Positions 11,980 to 24,298 of a stretch of DNA of 64,000 bases are shown here, one piece after another (position 1 is the first letter of the stretch; the number at the start of each line of letters is the position of its first letter). This stretch comes from Piromyces finnis (lineage: Eukaryota; Neocallimastigomycota; Neocallimastigomycetes; Neocallimastigales; Neocallimastigaceae), in NCBI GenBank assembly GCA_002104945.1, contig MCFH01000002.1, forward strand, positions 868,001 to 932,000, read 5' to 3'. A model generated the notes under the pieces. The model did not search any database and was not told where the DNA came from. It saw only the letters and a list, made by a program, of their open reading frames with translations. Made by a program: the position numbers and the translations under genes.

Positions 11980-13849
11980 ATGGCATTCAGAGGAGGTGAT
12001 TATTGTAATTTAAACATAATATGAAACAGTACTTTTTTTTTTAAAAAAAAAAAAGAAGGAAATATAAAATATAAATTTTTGAATTTATGAGGATAATCAA
12101 GAGAAAATAATAAAAGGAATCAATTATAAATCTAAATTTTAAAAAATTAATGAATGTGAAATAACAAGAATCTATAATTTTAAAAATATAGAAATATATC
12201 AAATGAATATATAAAATTGTATTAAAAAATGTTATTAATATGTTCATAAATCTTGTAACCACAATCTAAAATAATTAAATAAAAAAAATAATTGGAAATA
12301 ATGTTACTTTTAAAATAATAAATAAGAATGGCTATATCTTTTTTACATATTTATTTTTTAAATAAAATTTTAAATTTAAAATATTAATATAAAGAAATAT
12401 TAACTTTTTATAAATAATAGGAAATCGTGGTGCTGCTAGAGGAGGCCGTGGTGGTTTTGGCGGTTCTTCAAGAGGAGGCCGTGGTGGCTTCGGTGGACCA
12501 AAGGGTGGTCGTGGCGGTTTTGGTGGTAAGGATTAAATTTAGAAATAGTGTTGAAGTCTATAGAATTAAGATTAATTGTATTTTATTAAAAAGGTCGCGG
12601 TGGCCGTGGTGGCGCTAGAGGTGGTCGCGGTGGCCGTGGAGGAAGTCGCGGTGGTCGCGGTGGTGCCAAGGGTGGCCGTGGAGGAGCCAAGGGTGGATCT
12701 AAGGTCATTGTTGAACCACATAGACACGAAGGTGTTTTCGTTGGTAGAGGTAAAGAAGATTTATTACTTACCAAGAATCTTGTTCCAGGAGAAAGTGTTT
12801 ATGGCGAAAAGAGAATTTCAGTTGATGTAAGTTATAAAAAATAAAAAAATATATTTTAACTAAAAAAAGTATTAATAATTAATAAATATTATTAAAAAGA
12901 ATGCTGATGGTACAAAAACTGAATACCGTGTCTGGAATCCATTCAGATCTAAGCTTGCTGCAGGTATTTTAGGTGGTATTGATCACATTCACATTGCTCC
13001 AGGAAAGAAGGTATTATATCTTGGTGGTGCTTCTGGTACTACTGTTTCTCATGTTGCTGATATTGTTGGTCCAGTAAGTATATAAATTTAAGTTTTCTTA
13101 AAAGTAATAATTATTTAATATTATATCATTAAATGTATTTGCGTTATATAATTTAACTTAAATTGAGATTTTGAAATCGATATTTCAAAAGATTTATTTA
13201 AGATAAAGTTTTATTAAGTGTTTTTGAAAATATTAATATAAAGTATACATATAATTTGAATTATATATAATATATAATTGTGATAATAATGGATACATAA
13301 AAAACACTTGGTAATGATCTTAACCTAATCATTAAATGAATATAATTGTTTTTTTTATTATTTGGTAAAAAAAAATATTATATTTTATTTAAAAAATTAT
13401 GATCATTATAATAAATTTTCAAAAATATATAGACTGGTGTTGTCTATGCAGTAGAATTTTCACACCGTGTTGGTCGTGAACTCATTGCTATGGCCAAAAA
13501 GCGTACTAATGTCATTCCAATTATAGAAGATGCTCGTTACCCACAAAAGTACAGAATGCTTGTATCTATGGTTGATGTTGTATTTGCTGATGTAGCTCAA
13601 CCAGATCAAGCTAGAATTATTGCACTTAATTCTCATATGTTCTTAAAGACAGGTGGTCACATTGTTATTTCTATTAAGGCTAACTGTATTGATTCTACTA
13701 TGGAAGCCGCTAAAGTTTTTGCTTCAGAAGTTAAGAAGATGCAAGCTGAAATGATTAAGCCACAAGAACAATTAACTTTAGAACCATATGAACGTGATCA
13801 CGCTTTAGTTGTTGGTGAATACCGTGCTGCTCCAAAGAAGAAGAACTAG
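11980..13849 (+). CDS. NOP1: fibrillarin, rRNA 2'-O-methyltransferase
   Basis: Five exons: 11980..11995, 12421..12525, 12594..12826, 12900..13073, 13433..13849, giving 314 residues. The first coding exon is only 16 nt; its donor is GTGATT, chosen because the next GT (GTAATT) would create a stop at the junction. The protein starts [14 protein letters not shown] and has a Gly/Arg-rich GAR domain to about residue 100, then the fibrillarin fold: the conserved [14 protein letters not shown], the SAM-binding [12 protein letters not shown], and a C-terminal half ending in a Lys-rich tail. Fibrillarin methylates rRNA riboses in C/D-box snoRNPs in the nucleolus, with Nop56, Nop58 and Snu13. Catalytic-domain exons use the GGT/GCT/AAG-rich codons of a highly expressed gene. 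Intron 4 (359 nt) was searched by eye for an intronic snoRNA and none was convincing. Identification is secure. Confidence 0.95.
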
Positions 13850-14684
13850 ATTAGTTATTAGAATAGAATATTTTACTAAAATATTAAAATAAAGTTCTTA
13901 TTTATTATTTTCTTATAAAATATATTCATAATATATTAAAGAAATCAAGTGAAATATACTTGTTTTCAAATAATTTTATAACATAAACGTAATTTATTTT
14001 TTTATTTATAAATTTTATATATTTAAATCACAAAACAAAATAATTATCTGTTTAAAAATTATTATAAATTCATTTTACATTCAAATACTTTTACATGATT
14101 AAAATAAGACAATAAATAATAATTTATAATTATAATTATATTTTGAAAAAACATTAATTTATGTGTTAAAAAAAGTATTTAATTAAAATTCTGAAGTTTT
14201 TAATATTTTTTTAATTTTAATATATAGTTTTGGATGAAAAAATAAAGTAGAAAATGTGTTATTATTAAAAAAATAGGTATATAATTTAAAAATTAAAATT
14301 TGTTGCCATTAAAAAATCTAATATTTTTTCCTAATTTTTTTTTTTTTTTTTTTTTTTTGGATTTATTAATAATAGTTAAATATCAATTCTATTAATAAAT
14401 AAAGATTTTTAAATTTTTTATTTATAAATATTTACTTTTTGAAATTATAATACATAATTTATAACACTTTTTTATTGTATAAAATTTAAAAAGGTTTTAT
14501 TTAATAATTCATTTTTGAATATTAATGTTTATATTATCTGTAACTTTTTTTTTTAGTTCTGTGTAACATATTTATTATTTTTAAAATATTAATAATTTAA
14601 ATTAACAAAAAATATTTCAGTATTCCTTTGATAAATTTTAGCAGTACAATACATATTATTATGTAGAATTTATCGAGAAAGATG

Positions 14685-14769
14685 ATTGGTTATAAATTGT
14701 AAGAATAATATAAAAATGTAATATGATTGGTTGTAATTACTATAATTATATATGGTGTTATAAACCAAT
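14685..14769. promoter_or_regulatory. CCAAT-box cluster upstream of PFK
   Basis: ATTGG at 14685-14689 and 14726-14730 (both inside GATTGGTT) and CCAAT at 14765-14769 in opposite orientation. The outer copies form an imperfect inverted repeat, ATTGGTTATAA against TTATAAACCAAT. It lies about 1 kb before the PFK start, so it could equally be a distal element or unrelated to PFK. Confidence 0.35.
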
Positions 14770-15196
14770 ACATAATTGAATCATATATGATCAATATTTA
14801 CTATATTTGTGTCGAATTGATAGGATTAATATATTGTATACAGTGGTTAAATTGAATCTAAGAAATATGGTATTTTTTTCAAGAAAAGTTTTAAATATAA
14901 TTTATTTATTAATTACTAACAAAAATTAATATTTAATGGTATGTAATAAAATTTTATTATTACAATGATTACAATCAAAAAACATAAATAACATTACATA
15001 AAATTAAGGATATATCATTCATACTATTATTTTGATTAAAACGAAATATAATACCAAAATATATAATAAAACCTTTTTCATTATTATTATAGTGAATTAT
15101 TATTATTATTTTATATATTACATAAATTATTATCTATCATTTAACTATATTAAATAATAATTTACATTAAAACATTTATTCTACTTTATAGTCAAT

Positions 15197-15222
15197 ACGC
15201 CACATAATACACACGCCACATA
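15197..15222. promoter_or_regulatory. 10-bp direct repeat ACGCCACATA upstream of PFK
   Basis: Two perfect copies of ACGCCACATA, at 15197-15206 and 15213-15222, 16 bp apart, in DNA that otherwise almost lacks C and G. The pair sits about 585 bp before the PFK ATG. A transcription-factor site is a reasonable guess; which factor is unknown. Confidence 0.4.
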
Positions 15223-15806
15223 CTAACATATAGATTTTTTTTTATTTACTATGACTTTGACATACAATAACAATAATAAGTAAAACATCATTTTACAATT
15301 TTGTAAAAATAACTAATATTATGGCAATAATTAAATGAATAAAAAACATAATATTAGATAAATATTATATTAATAAAAATACAAAAATATTAATAAATGA
15401 ATATTTAAAAGATAAAAAAATAGATAAATATCCTATATATTCATTAAAATTATTCATTTTAGTTATAGTAGATAATCCTTATTTTTTTAATTAAATTAAA
15501 AATATATTACTATATATTAAAATATATTAGAATATTATATTTAATAATATATTTGAATGTAATTTTGATCCAAACAGAAATTAATCAATCAAATATGTAA
15601 AAAATTTATCTAAATAGTTCAAAAAAATTTTTTTTTCTTTTTTTTTCTTCACGACAAATATTTAAAATAAAATTAAAATATTATATTATTAATAATTAAT
15701 AAAAAATTATTTTATAAAATATAGATACATTTATAAAATAATTTTTAATATTCTATTTAATATTATTATAGTATTTTTTAATTAATATACAATAAATAAA
15801 TATAAA

Positions 15807-18800
15807 ATGGCTGTTAACGGATTTTCTCACTTTACTCTTAATGCTCCAAATGAATCATTCTATCAAATTGCTATTGATTACTATTCATCCCTTGGTTTCA
15901 AGACCGTTTCTCAATTAAATGAAGCTGTTAAGGCTCTTACTGGTATTTTAAATGAAAACAAGAATGAAAAGGAAACTTGGCTCCACATTTTCCCAGCTGG
16001 TTCTAAGAACCTTGATGGTACTACTATTAGAATTGTTTTAAGTCCAAGCGATCAAGTCCAATCTTTCCAAAAGACTTTAAAAGAAAAGACTAAGGCTTTA
16101 ATGGACGGTGACTTTAACTCACTTTCTCTTTTTGCCACTTTTGCTTCTGGTGATGTTAAGGTAAAATAAAATAAAGTGCTAAAAAATAATAGTCATAAGA
16201 ATATAATAAAAATAAATGAATTAATTTTGTGAAAGTTTAATGTTTTTAATATAGAACAAAATATTAAGAATGAGTAATTTAAAAGTATTAACGAAATGAT
16301 TTTAATAAATTTTATTATTTATTTAGTCTGTTGAAAATGTTCTTTCTAAGACTAAGCTTCCATACAAGCTTATTACTAAGCCATTCGTTACCACTGAAGG
16401 TAACTCTGAAATTAAGGAACTTTACACTATTGATCCATTAAATAATGTTATTATGTTCACTAACAGAGTTAACCCATTCACCCCAGCTCTTGATAAGGAT
16501 GGAATTATCTCTGAAAACAAAAAAGAATCTTCTCCAAAGAAGTCTCCACTTCCAAAGAATAGTACTGGAAAGAGTGTTGGTATTATTACTAGTGGTGGTG
16601 ATTCTTCTGGTATGAATGCTGCTGTTAGAGCTATTGTTAGAGTTGCTCTTACTAAGGGTATTACCCCATATGCTATCTATGAAGGTTACCAAGGTAAAAA
16701 TATAAAAATAATAAATTTTTATGAAATAAAATATATTGAATATTATTAATATATAAATATAATTAACTAATTAAATATGTTAAATATAATAAATATAATA
16801 AAATTTAAAATAAATAAAATAATTAAAAGGTATGGTTGATGGTGGTGATAAGATTAAGGCTCTTTCTTGGGAAGATGTTGGTGATTGGTTAGCTATTGGT
16901 GGTACTGAAATTGGTACTGCTCGTTGTCAAGAATTCCGTACCGTTGAAGGTCGTCTTACTGCTGTTAGAAACTTAGTTAAGAGTGGTATTGATGCTCTTA
17001 TTATTTGTGGTGGTGATGGTTCTCTTACTGGTGCTGATTTCTTAAGAGCTGAATGGACTGAATTCGTTGACAGATTAGTTAAGCAAAAGCGTCTTACTGA
17101 AGAAGAAGCTGCCCCATACCGTAGTCAACTTACTATTGTTGGTTTAGTTGGTTCTATTGATAACGATATGGCTCAAACTGATCTTACTATTGGTGCCATG
17201 ACTGCTCTTCAACGTATTTGTGAAGCTCTCGATTCTATTAAGTCCACTGCTATGTCTCACCAAAGAGCTTTCGTTGTTGAAGTTATGGGTAGACACTGTG
17301 GTTGGTTAGGTCTTATGGCTGCTATTGCTTGTGGTGCTGATTGGTTATTCCTTCCAGAACTTCCACCACCAATTGGTGATGAATTCATTGCTTCTGGTGA
17401 TTGGGAAACTGAAATGTGTGACATTCTTAGCAAGGAACGTAAGCTCGGTAACCGTAAGACTATTGTTATTGTTTGTGAAGGTGCTATTGATCGTAACTTA
17501 AAGCCAATTAAGCCAGAATATGTTAAGGATGTTCTTACTAAGAGACTTAACTTTGATACTAGAGTTACTTGTTTAGGTCACGTTCAAAGAGGTGGTGTTC
17601 CATGTGCTTATGATCGTTATCTTGCTACCGTTCAAGGTGCTGAAGCTGTTAATGCTGTTATTGAAACTACCCCAACTACTCCATCTCCAATGATTGGTAT
17701 TAGTAACAACAAGGTTATTCGTGTTCCATTAAAGAATGCTGTTGCTCAAACTAAGGAAGTTGCTAAGGCTATTGCTCGTAAGGACTTCAAGAGAGCTATG
17801 GAATTACGTGACCCAGAATTCAACTCTTCTTACAATGCTTACATTGAAAGCACTATCTTAGCTGATGGTCCAGGAACCAGAAAGGTTGAAGAATCTAAGC
17901 GTCTTAGAGTTGGTATTATGCACGTTGGTGCTCCAGCTGGTGGTATGAATGCTGCTACTAGAACATTCGTTCGTCTTTGCCTTAACCGTGGTCACACTCC
18001 ACTTGGTATTCACAATGGTTTCTCTGGTTTAATTGCTGACCAAGTTCAACCAATTCAATGGCAAGATGTTAACGGATGGGTTAGTATGGGTGGTTCTGAA
18101 TTAGGTATTAACCGTGACCAACCATCTCCAACTCCAAACCCATTAAATGCCAAGCCACAATTCGGTAACTATATCGATACTGGTCTTATTGCTTTCCACA
18201 TGCAAAAGAACAATATTCAAGCTTTAATGATCATTGGTGGTTTTGAAGCTTACACTTCTTTAATTACTTTAACTAAGGCTAGAGAACTCTACCCAGGTTT
18301 ATGTATCCCAATGATTTTATTACCAGCTACCGTTTCTAACAATGTTCCAGGTACCGATTTCTCTCTTGGTTGTGATACTGCCTTAAACTGCATTGTTGAT
18401 GCTTGTGATACTATTAAGCAATCTGCTTCTTCTAACCGTAAGAGAGTCTTTGTTGTTGAAGTTCAAGGAGGTAACTGTGGTTACTTATCTGTTATGGGTG
18501 CTCTTGCTTCTGGTGCTTCATCTTGTTACATTCCAGAAGAAGGTATTACCCTTGATACCCTTCAAAAGGATATTAACCATCTTGTCAAGCGTTACGCTTA
18601 TGAAGAATCTGCTAACATTCCATCTTACGGTCGTCTTATTCTCAGAAATGAAACTGCTGGTAACAAGACTTACACTACTGATGTTATTTCTACTATTCTT
18701 AAGGAAGAAGGAAAGGGATTATTCGATTCTCGTAGTGCTGTTCTCGGTCACTTACAACAAGGTGGTATTCCATCACCATTAGATCGTATTCGTGCTACTC

Positions 18801-19153
18801 GTCTTACCGTTAACTGTGTTGATTGGTTACAAGAAATGGCTTTCAAGTCTATAGATGAACACAAGAAATCATCTAACCTTTCTGACATTCGTACTCCAAC
18901 TGTCTTCACTAAGGGTGCTGAAACTGCTACTGTTATTGGTATCTGTGGTGCCGATATTAAGATTACTCCAATCTTAGATCTTCTTGCTGAAACTAACTTA
19001 AATAAGCGTAAGGGTACCAATGAATGGTGGTTAGGATTAAAGGACTTAACCAAGACCTTAGCTAAGTACGAATATGAAACTGAAGAAGAACGTGCTGCTT
19101 TAGAAAAGGTTTTAGGTGATAGAAAACAAGCTACTGGTAAGAACAAGTTATAA
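15807..19153 (+). CDS. PFK1: ATP-dependent 6-phosphofructokinase, fungal two-halved type
   Basis: Three exons, 15807..16160, 16327..16693 and 16830..19153, give 1014 residues. Residues 1 to about 190 form the glyoxalase-like N-terminal extension of fungal PFK. The catalytic half follows with the ATP-binding [15 protein letters not shown] (about 201-215), [25 protein letters not shown] and the substrate-binding [10 protein letters not shown] second, duplicated half starts near residue 598 ([14 protein letters not shown]); in the family this half is regulatory and binds fructose 2,6-bisphosphate. The GGDGS and SIDND motifs indicate ATP rather than pyrophosphate as phosphoryl donor. The enzyme makes fructose 1,6-bisphosphate in cytosolic glycolysis, the main energy route of an anaerobic fungus. 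Codon use is strongly biased (GGT, GCT, AAG, CCA), as in highly expressed genes. S. cerevisiae has separate alpha and beta subunits; only one gene is visible here. Confidence 0.95.
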
Positions 19154-19907
19154 GCTCGTTCAAAATTGTAAAACAAAAATATAAATAATTTAATCAACAG
19201 CCTATCAAATCAATACACATTATTTTATCTTTCCTATTATAATAAGACAAATAAAATATAAATTAAATAAATAAATAATATATATATAAATAAAAAAAGA
19301 AAATAAGAGATATTTTAAAATAAAAAGAATAAGAAATAACAAAATAAGTTTAAACAATTAATAGAGAAAAATCCAATTTTTAACAAAACAAAAAAGTTTA
19401 AAAATTATCAGCCATATAAATATAAAACATTATAAATCATCAACTATAATATAATATAAATTAATTCTTTTATTTTAAATATTTTACCTATTAACTTTAA
19501 TTATACTTTATATTAATGATTGATAATCATATAATAGACAGTAAATTTAAAATAAAAAGTAAAATATTCTATACTTTACATCTAAAATATAATAAATAAA
19601 CAATTCAATAATTAATAAAAAAAAAAAATAATAATAATAATAATAAAATAATTAAAAATAATAATAAATGAAAAAAATAATATTTTTTTTTTTTTTAGAA
19701 TTTCTAAAACAGATTAAAGTACGTTTAGAAGATATTTAGGAAGTTTTTTATTTATTAATTAATTTATTTTTATTTTAATAACTTTATATTACTTTGAAGT
19801 AATTTAAATTTAATAAAAAAATATTAAAAAAAAAAAAAAACCAAAAAAAACATTTTGTTAAAAATTATTAATTTTTAAAAAAATTAATATATAGAATAAA
19901 GCAAGTA
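19154..19907. other. convergent intergenic region, no gene seen
   Basis: Between the 3' ends of PFK and the unknown minus-strand gene. A/T homopolymers and a short (TAA)n run near 19629-19645. No open frame of note. Confidence 0.7.
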
Positions 19908-22900
19908 CTATTTTGAATTATAATTATCTTTTTTTTCTATAGGTGAATCTTGATTTTCTTTTTCCGTAAGAGTTGATGTATAGTTACGTAAGAGAGATCT
20001 TAATGATAATGTCTTTTTCGTCTTTGATTTTGTAATAAATTCATTTGATATTGAATTAGGTTCATTATTTGGTGTTTCATCTATTATATCTGAAGTATAT
20101 TTTGCTTTTTCTGTTGATGATATAATATGATTTAATGACTCTTTTGAAGTAATTTCTGATATTGACAGCGAAGCAGTTGATTTACTTTCGATATTGCCTA
20201 AATTTGATGGAATAACATAATAGGATTTTGATATATTATCTATAGATAATGATGAATTTATTACTAATGAATGTGATTCTTGTTCAGAATTATATTCTAT
20301 TATATTAATTTATAAATGTGGTTAGAATATGTATTTTTTTTTTTTTTTTATTGATACAAATTTTAACAAAATTATATTAATATAGTTTCAAAACATTACC
20401 GTAAATAACTTCCTGGCTAGAGTCATTTATCCTTTGGTTTAAATCAATTATATTATATTTCTTTTTTATAAATTCTATTGTGATTTTCTCATTACTAATA
20501 CTGGGGATTGAATGTTTAGCATTATTATTTTCATTAAGGATATTTTTATTTAAATCAATAATATCATTTTTTGTATTATAAAATTCAAGATAAAATATAT
20601 CCTTTTCTTTATTATTATCATTATAATTGAAAATAGTTGAATCGGAATTACTTTCTTTTTCATTTGAAATTAATTTTTTATATTTTTTTTTATAGATCCG
20701 TTTTATATAATTTATTTTGTCTTCATCTGGATTACTATAATTTTCATATATTTTTATAGCTTTATTTTTCTTTTTCTTTTCTGTTTTTAGTAAATTAGTC
20801 TTTGATCTATTTATTCTTTGATTTATAAATATTTTTGATTTTAGAGGTGAATCTTTATCGGTATGAATTAATTTATTATTATTGTATTTGTTTCTATACT
20901 CTAGTCTTCGTATTTTAAAGGTGTATAAAAATTTTAAATTTTCTATATTTTTATTATGGTGGTTAATTATGTGATTTTCTGTTATATTCATCAATTTATT
21001 TATTAATTTTTGATTTTTTTGTTCGTCACTTTTTAATGTTTTTATTTTTAAAACATATTTTCTTTTTTTTTTTTTAATTTCTTTTTTTATAAGATGCCTT
21101 AAATAATTTTCTTGAAAAAAATTTTTATAGGCTATTTATAGATAATAAAGTGTATATTTATAATTATATAGTTAATTAGTCATAAATACTATTGATTTTA
21201 TATATGTTATAATAATAATAAATATTTATAACAAAATTTCAATCTATTATTATTTCTTGTAATTTATTTCTTTATTAATGCTATTAATATATTTATATTT
21301 AATAATGGTTATATTAATTAATTATTTATATAATTTTTGCATTCGTTTCTACAAATATTTTTTTAAACATTATATATATATATATGAATATATATATTGA
21401 TTATAGTTTATTCTAAAAATTATAAAATTTACCATATTGCTTTTCCCTTTTCATATTCTTTTTTTTTAAAAAAAATTCCATTTGATTATCGTTATATGAC
21501 ATTTGACTTGATAATATGTATGTTTTTCTATGCCTAAGTGATGGATAAGTGATATAAGAGTTTGTAACTATCTTCTTGTAATTATTCATCAAAGTCATAT
21601 TATTATTCAATACTGGTAATGAAAAATCCAATTTTTGATAATTACTTTTTATATTTCCAAAATTATTTTTATTATGATATGGATATTTGGAAAAATGCGA
21701 TATTACTTGTTTATTATTATTATATTGATGATGATTACGAATAGCTATATTTTTATAATTAATTATTTTATTAACTTGAATGTAATTATCTTTTTTAATT
21801 AATGATGGATAGATTGTATCAATTATTGAAATGTTTCTTGAATTAATAATTATATTATTATTTTGATAATTATTAATATTACATATAAATTTATCGTTTT
21901 TAACGACGTCGTTATTATCAAAATCTAATGGTTTAATAGTTTTTTTTTGTGAATTGATAATATGTCTTTTACAATTTCTATAATTTTTATCTTTCTTTAA
22001 GTAATTACTATTTAAGGTATTAATTGCATATGATATTTTTGGCAAAAATTCTATATGAATTAACTTTGATACTTTTTTGTGATTTATTGTTGAAGAAATT
22101 TTATTTTTTGGTGATTTTAAATAATATATTAAGTAACGGATACAAATTAACTTTGATTTTTCGGAAGCCATTAATAATATATTTTTTCCTGTTTCAGTTG
22201 ATATGATTTTATCTTCATAGAGTGTTGGTGTTGGTTCAGACTCAACTGAATTTACTTTTGCAATATAGTTTACAAATTTGATAAATATTTCATAATAATT
22301 ATTATTAAAGTCATATAAATTTTCATTAATTAAGTTAATTAAGAATGAATATAGTTTTTTTATTGTTATTACATCTAATCCAGTAGATTTAATTTTTCTT
22401 GTTTTCATGTATGGAAGAGAAATATATGTAATATTTAAAAGATAGTATATATAAGAACTAATAAAGGTATTGAAATCATAGTTCTTAAAGTTATTATAAA
22501 GATTATTAATAAATGCATTATTAAAATTTAATAAATTATTTATAATTTCATTTTCATTTGCTATTGAACAGAACTTTGTGTTTTTTAATAGCTTTGACGA
22601 ATAAACACAAATATCATAATTTTCCATATCATTAACATTTATAATTATTAATTTATTTTTAGTTTTGTTACATTTACATCTAGTTTTAATGATTTTTGTA
22701 GAATAATTTATAGAAGAACATTCTTTTAATGGTGAAGATTTAGAGGTCCAGTTTTTTACATTAACCTTTACTCTTTGTTCTACAACTTTTGAAAATATAC
22801 GTTTATAATCATCAATACTTTCAATATCACTATAAAAACAACTTTTCGTATTATTATCTTGGCAATCCTTATTTCTTATTTTATTCACTCTATAAAAAAT

Positions 22901-24298
22901 AATAAAATATATAATAACATGTTAATATTAATATTAATTAATTTAAATAAATAAGTAAGTAAATATTAATGATAATTACAATGTGTTTTCATTTCTCGAA
23001 TTATAATGATTAATAACATATTGTGCTTTCTTTTTAATAATATTAAATGCAATGAATTTTCTTTCATAATTTTCAGTTTCTTTTTTTATACATTTTTGGT
23101 TTTGCTTTCGAGCAGCATAACGTTTTGTTAATAATTTATTTGAAGTTCTATCATTTTTATATTGATTTAATAAATTTGTCCAATTTTCAGTTGATTTACT
23201 ATTAAAAACAGTATACTTAATAACTTCCCATTCTAAAGCATTGTTTATTTGTTGACGTGAAAGATTCATACCTTTTAACTTACTTACATTCTTAAATAAA
23301 AGAAGACCTTGAAAATATAGTACATCTTTAGGAATTAAACAATTTCTACAGAAATCTAAGTGTGCTGATTTATAAATATGAAATGTTCTTTCAGTGGAAT
23401 CATTAGGGGAAGTGACATTTATGACAGGTTTGTATTTTGTTATTGCTTTAACAATTCTTTTATTTGTCATTTCTTTTTTTGTTTTAAATTCAACATTTGC
23501 AATTAGAGCAGATTGACTATTTCTTAGTGTTGGTTTTAATAAGCTTAATGATGTAGATTCTGGTTTAGGTTGAAGTTTTTCATTCTCTATATCAATATTT
23601 TCGTTATTTATTTTAATATTTTTATATATTTTGCTATTTTTAACATTTTGTTGAGATTGCTCTATTTTTTTATTATCTGATATAGTTGGTATGTGTGGAG
23701 GAGGTCTTCGCTCTATTAAAGGTCTCATAAGTCCTGTTCCATTACATTTACAATCCGTTCTCTTTATGGTTTCAGTACTTTTGTTTTGATTTTTAAAACT
23801 TTCATTTAATTTAGCTATAGCTATATTCTTTTCCTTATTATGATTTGGCTCATTTGTGTTTGTTATATCCTTTTCATTTTTTAATACTACATTTGTAACT
23901 TTTTTGCTAATTTTTATTTTATCGCCATTATTTAAAATATGTACAGATTCATTATTAGGTAATTTCTTATCCAACTTATTTATTTTTTCATTTTTTAATG
24001 GTTCACTAATTTTCTTAATTTTTTCTGTAATATAACCACTACTGATATTATTACTATTCATATTACTATTAATTTTTTTAGATATTTCCAATAGCTTAAC
24101 AGTCTTATTAATATTCTTATATTTATGATTAATATTATCATTTGTATTTATTTTCAAGTTATCATTGCTATTACAATTTTTATCAAAATTTAAAAATGTT
24201 TTTATATGTGAATACTTTTCTTCTATACTATCTATAACATTCTTATTGTTTTCATTTAAATCATTAAATATTTTATTTGAATAATTTGAAAAAACCAT
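19908..24298 (-). CDS. 1291-residue Asn/Lys/Ile-rich protein of unknown function
   Basis: Three separate open frames join with two further junctions into one gene: complement(join(19908..20296, 20400..21110, 21433..22889, 22980..24298)). Donors are GTAATT, GTAAAT and GTAATG; every phase closes and the total is exactly 1292 codons including the stop. I recognise no domain. Visible features: an Asn/Lys-rich low-complexity N-terminal third; CKCNGTGLM near residue 185 followed by a proline cluster RRPPPHIPT; a better-ordered stretch with FCRNCLIPKDVLYFQG and NLSRQQINNALEWEVIKYTV; a second CKCNKTKNK; an Asn/Tyr/Ile-rich helical region; and Lys-rich basic blocks (KKKKNK, YKKKYKKL). The basic blocks suggest a nuclear or RNA-associated protein, which is inference only. 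Codon use is AT-extreme, unlike PFK, so expression is probably low. It may be specific to anaerobic fungi. Confidence 0.8.

Larger units (their letters stand above)
13850..15806. other. intergenic region between NOP1 and PFK, including the PFK promoter
   Basis: Nearly 2 kb of A/T-rich DNA with homopolymer T runs (around 14338-14358). Two small islands of possible control sequence are listed separately (CCAAT cluster 14685-14769 and direct repeat 15197-15222). No gene seen. Confidence 0.65.

Noticed and set aside
12041-12262. Minus-strand Phe/Ile-rich frame of 73 codons
   Set aside because: It lies inside NOP1 intron 1 and has only A/T-driven composition.
13074-13432. Possible intronic C/D snoRNA in fibrillarin intron 4
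   Set aside because: GTGATAA and AATGATC resemble C boxes and there is a short TAATGAT/ATCATTA stem, but no CTGA D box at a suitable position was found.
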